The position numbers and the translations under genes were made by a program. A DNA stretch of 6,027 bases from Verrucomicrobiota bacterium (GTDB lineage Bacteria > Verrucomicrobiota > Verrucomicrobiia > Verrucomicrobiales > Verrucomicrobiaceae), in contig JAEYUU010000262.1 in NCBI GenBank assembly GCA_023429545.1, positions 1-6,027 of the forward strand. Direction: 5' to 3'. Positions 1 through 6,027 of the stretch are shown here, piece after piece. The notes under the pieces are model-generated. The model saw only the letters and a list, made by a program, of their open reading frames with translations, made no database searches and had not been told where the DNA came from. How positions within the stretch are numbered: the stretch's first letter is position 1; every line of letters begins with the position of its first letter.

Positions 1-4
1 CAAC

Positions 5-2566
5 GTGCCCGCCACCAAAAACCTCAACACGCTGGACCCATCTCTGAAAGAGGCGTGGCAGCCCATCTTCGCCGGGGCGCTCGCCGGACAGCAGAGCCGC
101 ACAGACAAGTGGATGGCTTCCAAGAAAAAGCAGGATCTTTCACTCGATGATGAGCGGTACGAGCAGGAACTGGAGCGGGTGTTCATCGAACTCTCCGCCA
201 GCGATCCGAAGAAGGCGGCGGAGTTCTTCAATCACGCGTGCAAGCTCATGGAGGCAAAAGAAGCCACCGAGGAATGGAACACCTACGCAGCAGGCAACGG
301 ATGGACGCTGCGCTCCGAAATCCTCTCCCGGGCCATGAGGAACTCCCCCAAGATGCGCATGCTTGCGCTCTCCATGCGACTCTTCCAGGACGATACGAGT
401 GGCAATCTCACCATGCACGGCTGGTCGCATGATTCAAAGTGGGGCCAGTGCCTGCACGAGGCCTGGAAGAACGCCGGTGGCGCTGCATCCGCATCGCGAG
501 GACTCGAAGCCATGCTCACTGCCCTGCAGAAGGAACTGGGCGACACGCCGCACACACTGCTCCCCCTCGCGTTCTACGATTTCTACAACCGTCTCCCTGC
601 CGGGCAACGTGTACCCACCCTGCAATGGGCGGCGAAGCCCACGGGCGATGCCTCGCTCGCACCCCTGGCGAAGGAACTGGCCCTGGCAGGCCGATTCTTT
701 CTCGCCACGGAAACGGGGGCAAGGACCAATGCAGAGATGCAGAAAGCCCTTGCTGAACTCGGCGGGGTGGAACCTGTGTGGCAGCATGAAACAACCCGCC
801 TCCGTGATGAAAAACTCAATCCACGGGCACGGCTGGCGTTCGCGCTTCACCTTTGCTACCGGGCTCCCGCGAGCATTCCCGCGGACATCGCCTCCACCAG
901 CGCGCAGCTTGCGCTTGATGCGCAAAGACAGATGCACTGCATGCATGGCTACCAGTATGGCTGGATTCTCCAGGCTTGGAGTCGCCAGCCTGCGGATGAT
1001 GCGTGGAAGAACCTGGCCCAGGCGCACTGGTCCGCCTGGCTCGCGCGCAATGCACGCAAGTCCCAGAGCCAGTCGCTGCTGTACGAGCCCCACGCCTGGC
1101 CCATACTGAATGTGCTGCGCATGGCCGCTCATGCAGGAAACGAGGGATGGATCAGCGAAATCCAGAGCAGCTTCTCCGGGAGATTGAACAATGACCCGTC
1201 TTGCATGGCCATCCTCGCGGAGGAGGGACTCATCAAAGAAGCAGTGGGCTGGGCGCGCGCGAACTGGCCCTCCCTCCTCAATGCGTGCGATGACAACCTC
1301 AAGTGGAATGTCGGTGTGGCCCGGGCAGTGACACAGTTGCAGGCTTCTGGCGCGGAGCCGGATCTCGCCTTCACCTGTGAGGTGTTGCTCTCGAACATGA
1401 AGGATCCCGCAAAACCGGATCAGGCAGCCATCCCCAACTACATGGACCGGCGCAAGCGCATGCTCGAGCTGGCAAAGCGCATGAAGGGCATCACCTTTGC
1501 GAATGTCGAGATGAAGCGCGCTTGTCTGGAGGAGTTTGGGCAGCACTACTTCTGCTATGAACCGCTCGGCGCGGCCTTTGATGAAGCGGCAGCCGCCGTG
1601 GACATGGCGGCTCTTGGGCAGAGCCAGAATCCGCAGGAACACTTCAAAAAGCTCAAACCAGTCGTGGCGAGCGCAGGCAGACGCCTGTGGAACGGCGATG
1701 CGAAACCTGCCATCGACTTCTACGACAAGGCGATGGGAACGGACAAGACCGCGCATGCATTCTACCGCCAGTCCCTGGCGAGAAATGCGGTGTGGGATGT
1801 GCTGTGGTCCGGGCCGTACAAATGGAGCAGCCAGAAGGAGCCGGATCGCGCTCCCCTTCTGGCGCTGGTGGATCACATTCTCACCAAGACGCCGGACGAA
1901 CTCTTCAGCCAGCATGTCGCGGACGCCGTGGCTTTGAAAATCCTGATCCCTCACCTGCAGGGTCACCCCGAGGCCGTCACGGAATGGCGCAAGACGCTCA
2001 CCGTGGATCGCGCGCAAAAGCTCAAGAGAGAGTTCACCAACCACTTCCGTGTGTGGGCGTACTTCGACACGATGAATCTCGACGCCAAGATGCGTACCAA
2101 GACCGAGGCGCGTGCGGCACTGGTCGGCGCGTTGTTGCAAGACGAATGGATTCGCGAGTTGTATCCTGAGACAGGCGCCAATCTCACGAATCTGATCGTC
2201 ACGCTCGTCAACAAGGACAAGGCCTTCAAACCTGACGAGCTCCTTGCAGCGTGGAAACCGATTGCCGAGGCTTTCCCGCGCAAGGGGCGCACTGCCGGTG
2301 AATCCGCGGATCTGCTGATGCAACGCGGGTTGCTGGATGATGCGCTGGCGGCGTTCGACCTGGCCATCTCTCAGACTGCAGCGGATTACGCGGCCTCAGC
2401 GGGATTCATCTGCCGCAAGGCTGAGTTGTTGGAGCGGCTCAATCGCAAGGAAGATGCTCTCGCCGCGCTGCATGCCCTTGATGAAAAAAAGATGGGGCCC
2501 GGGGCGAAGACGCAGCGTGCCGCGCTGCTGAGGAGACTGCAAGGCGGTGCGAAGACTGGAACGTGA
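5..2566 (+). CDS. Large uncharacterised Trp-rich helical-repeat protein with TPR-like C-terminus; 5' end possibly outside window
   Basis: I do not recognise this protein as a named family. It has 853 residues from the GTG at position 5, but the frame is open through the preceding AAC codon to the window edge. Only four bases lie upstream, so no ribosome binding site can be judged and the true start may lie outside. No signal peptide or membrane segment is visible. The sequence is rich in Ala, Leu, Lys and Glu with short helix-like blocks, suggesting an alpha-solenoid. Residues about 764-791 and 797-829 look like two TPR-type helix pairs (for example LLDDALAAFDLAI and KAELLERLNRKEDALAAL). I count 27 tryptophans (about 3.2%), six of them within residues 320-365 and none after residue 750. 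No enzyme motif was found. A scaffold or protein-interaction role is inference from the TPR-like end only. It ends at TGA (2564-2566) and converges on the RNase G gene. Confidence 0.85.
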   Translation: MPATKNLNTLDPSLKEAWQPIFAGALAGQQSRTDKWMASKKKQDLSLDDERYEQELERVFIELSASDPKKAAEFFNHACKLMEAKEATEEWNTYAAGNGWTLRSEILSRAMRNSPKMRMLALSMRLFQDDTSGNLTMHGWSHDSKWGQCLHEAWKNAGGAASASRGLEAMLTALQKELGDTPHTLLPLAFYDFYNRLPAGQRVPTLQWAAKPTGDASLAPLAKELALAGRFFLATETGARTNAEMQKALAELGGVEPVWQHETTRLRDEKLNPRARLAFALHLCYRAPASIPADIASTSAQLALDAQRQMHCMHGYQYGWILQAWSRQPADDAWKNLAQAHWSAWLARNARKSQSQSLLYEPHAWPILNVLRMAAHAGNEGWISEIQSSFSGRLNNDPSCMAILAEEGLIKEAVGWARANWPSLLNACDDNLKWNVGVARAVTQLQASGAEPDLAFTCEVLLSNMKDPAKPDQAAIPNYMDRRKRMLELAKRMKGITFANVEMKRACLEEFGQHYFCYEPLGAAFDEAAAAVDMAALGQSQNPQEHFKKLKPVVASAGRRLWNGDAKPAIDFYDKAMGTDKTAHAFYRQSLARNAVWDVLWSGPYKWSSQKEPDRAPLLALVDHILTKTPDELFSQHVADAVALKILIPHLQGHPEAVTEWRKTLTVDRAQKLKREFTNHFRVWAYFDTMNLDAKMRTKTEARAALVGALLQDEWIRELYPETGANLTNLIVTLVNKDKAFKPDELLAAWKPIAEAFPRKGRTAGESADLLMQRGLLDDALAAFDLAISQTAADYAASAGFICRKAELLERLNRKEDALAALHALDEKKMGPGAKTQRAALLRRLQGGAKTGT

Positions 2567-2752
2567 GAGTACTGCGCCCTGATTGGACGACGTTTTCAGA
2601 TAAAACACTCAAAAGACGGTACTCACCGAAGTGCCCGGGGGGCTGTGTGCGGAGCCACCAGAGGCACCACCCCAGTCATATCCCAAACGTGATTTCACGT
2701 TTGGGATGGCCGGGAAGCTGGTCCGTTTGAAGCCGAATGGCTCCGCGCCACG
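2567..2752. other. Convergent intergenic region
   Basis: This 186-bp stretch separates the stop codons of two convergent genes. I see no credible gene in it. An 82-codon plus-strand frame starting at 2631 crosses into the antisense of RNase G and has no family features. The region holds a strong inverted repeat (2680-2707, listed separately). It also has weaker possible stems: GTTTT (2592-2596) with AAAAC (2602-2606), and an imperfect pairing of GTGAG-AG-TAC (2563-2572) with GTACTCAC (2619-2626). Both weaker stems could be chance. Confidence 0.7.
2680..2707. terminator. Perfect 12-bp hairpin between convergent genes, possible bidirectional terminator
   Basis: ATCCCAAACGTG (2680-2691) is the exact reverse complement of CACGTTTGGGAT (2696-2707), leaving a 4-base loop (ATTT). 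It lies 45 bases past the RNase G stop on the minus strand and about 113 bases past the plus-strand gene's stop, the usual place for a shared terminator. Neither side carries a T-run, so it is not a canonical intrinsic terminator. It could instead be an RNA 3'-end stabiliser or a palindromic protein-binding site. Confidence 0.55.
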
Positions 2753-4360
2753 CTACGCCAGTTTGATTTCCTCCCCGGTCTTCGCATTGGCCAGTAGCAC
2801 CTGCTCGCGCATGTACGTGGGATCCGTGCGGAAGGTGAGGCGGGCCTGGTACTTGCGTTCGAGGTCGACCAGGATCTGATCGTCGGTGGAGCGAAGGCGC
2901 TGCATCACGTCCGGATGGATGACCACCAGTACGTCCTTGCCATTTTCAGGCAGGCGGGCCAGCACGGATGTGAGGCGGCGCTGGATTTCCACGCTCATGG
3001 TGAGCGGGGTCTTGATCTGGCCGTGACCCTTGCAGTGCGGGCACTCCTCGAACATCGCATCGCTCAGGCTCTCGTGCAGGCGCTGGCGCGTCATCTCCAT
3101 GAGGCCGAACTGGGAGATCTGGAGGATTTGTGTCTTCGCCTTGTCCCGCTGGGTATGGTCGACCATTGACTTGTACACCGCAGCACGGTCTTTCCCATGC
3201 TTCATGTCGATGAAGTCCACCACCACGAGGCCGCCCATGTTGCGCAGCCGGAGCTGGCGGGCCACTTCCGCAGCGGCCTCCATGTTCGTCTGAAGGATGA
3301 CCTTGTCCACATTCTGGCCACTGCCCTTGTTGCGCCCCGTGTTCACGTCGATGGCGATGAGGGCCTCCGTCTGGTCGATGACAATGTAGCCCCCGCACTT
3401 CAGCCACACCTGGCGGTAGAATGCCGTGTCGATCTGACGCTGCACATTGTACTTCTCAAACAGCGCGCCGGGACCGGTGAAGAGTGTGATGCGGCGTTGG
3501 GCGCGGCGTGAGATGGGCGCCACCAGCTCCTTCATGCGATCCACCGTGGCGGGATCATCGCAGACGATTTCATCGAGATCCTCAGTAAGGAAGTCACGCA
3601 CCGTGCGCTCGAAGATATCCGGCTCCTCAAAGCAGCAGCAGGGAGCCTTCTGGCTGTCGCGGCGGGTGGCGATTTCCTTCCACTGCTCCAGCAGGATGCT
3701 CAGGTCGCGAACGATGTGGCGGGTGCGCTTGCCCGACGCCTCCGTGCGCAGGATGATGCCCATGCCTTCCGGAAGGCTGAGCCCTTCGATGATGCGGCGC
3801 AGACGGGCGCGTTCCTTGGGATCGTCAATCTTGCGCGAGATGCCGCACGATTCGTTCTGCGGCATAAGCACCAAGAGGCGTCCGGCGAGCGAGATGTTCG
3901 TCGTGACACGCGGACCCTTGTTCCCCACCGGCCCCTTGGTGATCTGCACCAGGATTTCCGATCCCACAGGATAGAGATCGGGAATGTCCTTCGCGCTGAT
4001 GTTCTTCTTCTTTGGCCCCTTGGAGCGGCTCACCTCTTCCATCGCCTGTGTATTGAGAGCTTCGGGGATGGCATCCCAGAAGTGCAGGAAGGCATTTTTT
4101 TCCAGACCAATGTCCACGAACATCGCCTTGAGCCCCTGCTCGATGTTCTTGATGCGGCCCTTGTAGATGCTGCCCACCAAGTGGGTGGTGCCCACACGCT
4201 CCACGGAGTATTCCTCCAGGATGCCGTTCTCCATCAAGGCGACGCGGTTCTCCAGCTTCTCACAGTTGATGACGATGCGGGTTCCCTGCGTGGGATCTTT
4301 TTTGCCGGTGATGAACTGTGTAATCTTCTTGATTCCGTTTTTGACAAACTCCAAAGCCAT
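2753..4360 (-). CDS. rng: Ribonuclease G / RNase E family endoribonuclease
   Basis: This is a single-strand-specific endoribonuclease of the RNase E/G family, which in other bacteria matures rRNA ends and starts mRNA decay in the cytoplasm. It has 535 residues, against 489 for E. coli RNase G. Residues 1-28 are a basic amphipathic extension. An S1-type RNA-binding domain with the family's insertion spans about 57-167 (VGSIYKGRI, AMFVDIGLEKNAFLH, GNKGPRVTTNISL). The RNase H-like/DNase I-like catalytic core follows. It includes KCGGYIVIDQTEA, AIDVNTG with D338 (equivalent to RNase E D303), RQLRLRNMGG, and VDFIDM with D382 (equivalent to D346). The Zn-link motif CPHCKGHG (C440, C443) precedes a short C-terminal dimerisation-type region. 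There is no long RNase E-style degradosome scaffold, so RNase G is the better name. The ATG at 4360 is the most upstream ATG, GTG or TTG in an open frame that reaches back into the PBP2 gene, and no clear Shine-Dalgarno precedes it. An oddity is three consecutive cysteines at 241-243. It is probably co-transcribed with the PBP2 gene 53 bp upstream. Confidence 0.96.
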   Translation of the reverse strand: MALEFVKNGIKKITQFITGKKDPTQGTRIVINCEKLENRVALMENGILEEYSVERVGTTHLVGSIYKGRIKNIEQGLKAMFVDIGLEKNAFLHFWDAIPEALNTQAMEEVSRSKGPKKKNISAKDIPDLYPVGSEILVQITKGPVGNKGPRVTTNISLAGRLLVLMPQNESCGISRKIDDPKERARLRRIIEGLSLPEGMGIILRTEASGKRTRHIVRDLSILLEQWKEIATRRDSQKAPCCCFEEPDIFERTVRDFLTEDLDEIVCDDPATVDRMKELVAPISRRAQRRITLFTGPGALFEKYNVQRQIDTAFYRQVWLKCGGYIVIDQTEALIAIDVNTGRNKGSGQNVDKVILQTNMEAAAEVARQLRLRNMGGLVVVDFIDMKHGKDRAAVYKSMVDHTQRDKAKTQILQISQFGLMEMTRQRLHESLSDAMFEECPHCKGHGQIKTPLTMSVEIQRRLTSVLARLPENGKDVLVVIHPDVMQRLRSTDDQILVDLERKYQARLTFRTDPTYMREQVLLANAKTGEEIKLA

Positions 4361-4413
4361 AAGGTTGAAAGTGTAAGGTGAAGTTGCGGTTGCAAGCGCT
4401 CTAAAGGGCAGAA
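4361..4413 (-). other. Short PBP2-RNase G intergenic spacer
   Basis: The spacer is 53 bp. Read on the minus strand, the last 20 bases before the RNase G ATG are pyrimidine-rich (ending CACTTTCAACCTT) with no GGAG-like Shine-Dalgarno. I see no clear promoter. The short distance and shared strand suggest an operon. The RNase G reading frame has no stop codon across this spacer. Confidence 0.6.
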
Positions 4414-4422
4414 CTATCTGCC
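4407..4422 (-). promoter_or_regulatory. Small hairpin with the PBP2 stop codon in its loop
   Basis: On the minus strand, GGCAGA and TCTGCC form a perfect 6-bp stem around the loop TAGT. The loop contains the TAG stop codon of the PBP2 gene. The bases after it are CTTTAGAG, too poor in T for an intrinsic terminator. It could modulate read-through or translation between the two genes, or be chance; a 6-bp stem is short. Confidence 0.3.
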
Positions 4423-6027
4423 GAAGATGCGCTTGAAAATGTTGGCGCGGCGTGGCGCGGGTTGTTGATTTCGGACATTGCGGCTGCCCTCTTCATCCGC
4501 TTCGGGGCGGACTGCGGCGCGCACGCGTTCATTCTGTTCGGCCCGTGCTGGACGCTTGGGCGGGGGCTCGTTGTCCCCGGAGTCTCCGGCTTCTTCTTCG
4601 GCGGATCCCGGAAGCTGCACCGGCGCCATGCCCTCGAAGCTCACCACCTCCACCGGATTGAAGTTTCCTTCCACTTCAGCCACGGGAGCCAGGGCCACCT
4701 GATATCCGGTATCGAGCGCAAGTGCCTGTTCCATGATGCGTTTCGCAATGGGAGCAGCACTCACGCCGCCACCCTTGCCACCTTGCACCAGAATGCAGCA
4801 CGCAAACTTGGGATTCACATAGGGCGCAAAGGTGATGAACAAGGTGTGGTTGTCCTTCACCGACTCACCCTTGGCATTGTGCCTCCAGTTCTGCGCCGTG
4901 CCGGTCTTGCCAGCCACCTCGACGTTGGTGATTCGCGCGGCCCGGGCCGTGCCGCCATCCTCCATGACCACACGCCACATGCCTTTGCGCACCAGTTCGA
5001 TCTTCTCAGGCGTGAGGCCGAAATCTGCAAAGTTTGCGCGGAGGTCAGCCTTCTGTTCACGGACCAGTTCATTGCCATCCATCACCTTTTTCAGAAGGTG
5101 GGGCTTGAAGGCAATGCCGCCATTGGCAACCGCGGCGGCCACGCCGGCCATCTGCAGCGGACTGGCCTGCACGGCGCCCTGGCCAATCGAGATGTTCGCG
5201 ATTGTGGCATCGGAAAACGGCTCCTTAGGACGGTTCACGCTCCACCAGCGCTTGGTGGGCAAAATGCCGGGATCCTCTTCCTCCAGTTCGATGCCGGTGC
5301 GGGTGCCAAGGCCCAGCAGATCGCCCGCTTTCGTCATGTTCGCATCGCCGGCATGATTTCCGAACTTGTAGAAGAAGCAGTTGCACGATTGTTTGATGGC
5401 AGTGGACAAGTCGAGGCTTCCATGGGCTCCTCCCTTCTGACCGATCCAGCACTGCATGTAGCGGTTGCCAAAGGTGAGTCCACCCGGGCAGTTCCACACA
5501 TCCTTCTGCACGCCCGCGATGATGCCCGCGAACGAGGTCATGATCTTGTAGGTGGATCCAGGCACGAAGCTTCGCACCGCACGGTTCAACAGCGGATTGC
5601 ACGGATTGCTGTTGTACGACTGCAGGTCCGTCCTGCTGATGGCGGGAATGAACTTGTTGGGATTGTAGGAAGGCACGGACGCCATGGCGAGCACCTCGCC
5701 GGTCGTGGGATTCAGTACGACGACCGCCCCGCGCCCGATGGCCGGAGTGCTTTCGCGCAGTGCGTTTTCCGCGATCATCTGGATGCGCGCATCAAGGGTG
5801 AGATACACGTCATTCCCCTTGCGCGGTTCCTGGTAGCTGATCTCGCGCACGAGACGACCCTTCTCATTCTGCAGCCAGGTGCGGATGCCGGGGCGGCCTC
5901 GTAGGTCATCATCGAATGTCTTCTCCAGCCCGGCCACACCGTAGTCATCCGGCACGTAGGAGTCCCATTCCTTGATCTCGTCCTCGGAAACCTTCTCCAC
6001 GTCCGCGCCCGCCACATACCCCAGCGC
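4414..6027 (-). CDS. mrdA: Penicillin-binding protein 2, peptidoglycan transpeptidase (partial, N-terminus beyond window)
   Basis: This is a class B penicillin-binding protein, a DD-transpeptidase that cross-links peptidoglycan during lateral growth on the periplasmic side of the inner membrane, usually with RodA. 537 residues are visible. The frame is open to the right edge and begins ALGYV, matching the conserved GYV of the PBP2 pedestal domain, so the GTG at 6015 is not the start. The missing part should include the cytoplasmic tail, transmembrane helix and first pedestal segment. In window numbering, the active-site motif is STYK (S158, K161, within FVPGSTYK), the second motif is SCN (214-216) and the third is KTG (374-376, in VAGKTGTAQ). 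GAVVVLNPTTGEVLAMAS, CPGG, HGSLDLSTAI and GILPTKRWW are typical of PBP2 rather than FtsI. After about residue 440 comes an atypical tail of about 95 residues, acidic and proline-rich then arginine-rich, ending NIFKRIFGR. The stop is TAG. RNase G follows 53 bp downstream, and no rodA lies between them. Confidence 0.93.
   Translation of the reverse strand, partial: ALGYVAGADVEKVSEDEIKEWDSYVPDDYGVAGLEKTFDDDLRGRPGIRTWLQNEKGRLVREISYQEPRKGNDVYLTLDARIQMIAENALRESTPAIGRGAVVVLNPTTGEVLAMASVPSYNPNKFIPAISRTDLQSYNSNPCNPLLNRAVRSFVPGSTYKIMTSFAGIIAGVQKDVWNCPGGLTFGNRYMQCWIGQKGGAHGSLDLSTAIKQSCNCFFYKFGNHAGDANMTKAGDLLGLGTRTGIELEEEDPGILPTKRWWSVNRPKEPFSDATIANISIGQGAVQASPLQMAGVAAAVANGGIAFKPHLLKKVMDGNELVREQKADLRANFADFGLTPEKIELVRKGMWRVVMEDGGTARAARITNVEVAGKTGTAQNWRHNAKGESVKDNHTLFITFAPYVNPKFACCILVQGGKGGGVSAAPIAKRIMEQALALDTGYQVALAPVAEVEGNFNPVEVVSFEGMAPVQLPGSAEEEAGDSGDNEPPPKRPARAEQNERVRAAVRPEADEEGSRNVRNQQPAPRRANIFKRIFGR

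Noticed and set aside
434..2323. Minus-strand open frame of 629 codons opposite the large plus-strand gene
   Set aside because: It lies wholly antisense to a longer frame, is rich in Arg, His, Gly and Cys with no recognisable motif or orderly helical pattern, and is the kind of shadow frame expected in GC-rich coding DNA.
2592..2606. GTTTT-CAGAT-AAAAC hairpin as a terminator of the plus-strand gene
   Set aside because: The stem has only five base pairs, four of them A-T, with no T-run after it, so it is too weak to call.
2631..2879. Possible small plus-strand gene in the convergent gap
   Set aside because: It has no ribosome binding site, runs through the 12-bp palindrome and into RNase G antisense, and its product has no recognisable features.
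3716..4381. Plus-strand open frame of 221 codons opposite RNase G
   Set aside because: It is antisense to strongly conserved RNase G motifs and has composition typical of a shadow frame.
4462..5904. Plus-strand open frame of 480 codons opposite the PBP2 gene
   Set aside because: PBP2 on the minus strand is unmistakable by its STYK, SCN and KTG motifs. The antisense product is His/Arg/Gly-rich with no family features.
6013..6015. GTG at 6015 as the start of the PBP2 gene
   Set aside because: The codons before it read ALGY in frame, completing the conserved GYV motif of PBP2, and the transmembrane anchor is not yet reached, so the gene continues beyond the window.

Overview
This window looks like ordinary chromosomal DNA from a GC-rich (roughly 60% by eye) Gram-negative-type bacterium. 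It is densely coding, with no mobile elements, CRISPR array or RNA gene that I can see. A phylum such as Verrucomicrobiota is my best guess, from the style of the PBP2 and RNase G proteins and the near absence of a Shine-Dalgarno sequence before the RNase gene. That is an inference, not something the sequence proves.

Layout: (1) positions 5-2566, plus strand, hold a large unrecognised alpha-helical protein, unusually rich in tryptophan and with TPR-like helices at its C-terminus. Its reading frame is open to the left edge, so it may be a fragment of a longer gene. (2) Positions 2567-2752 are a 186-bp convergent intergenic region with a perfect 12-bp inverted repeat (2680-2707), a plausible two-way transcription barrier without U-tracts. 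(3) Positions 2753-4360, minus strand, encode an RNase E/G family endoribonuclease with its catalytic aspartates and Zn-link CPxC motif intact, plus an N-terminal basic amphipathic extension that E. coli RNase G lacks. (4) A 53-bp gap contains the rest of a small hairpin whose loop carries the upstream stop codon. (5) Positions 4414-6027, minus strand, encode most of a class B penicillin-binding protein of the PBP2 (MrdA) type, cut off at its N-terminus by the right edge.

The minus-strand genes read PBP2 then RNase G, closely spaced and probably co-transcribed. This recalls the known link of rng (cafA) to the mreBCD cell-shape cluster in E. coli, so the genes beyond the right edge are likely mre/rod-type morphogenesis genes. 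PBP2 would cross-link peptidoglycan for lateral wall growth, while RNase G would process or degrade RNA. The plus-strand gene converges on this operon and shows no visible functional link to it.

I found no convincing new multi-gene system. The points most worth following up are the possible membrane-targeting helix on RNase G, the unknown Trp-rich solenoid protein, and the two hairpins at gene ends.
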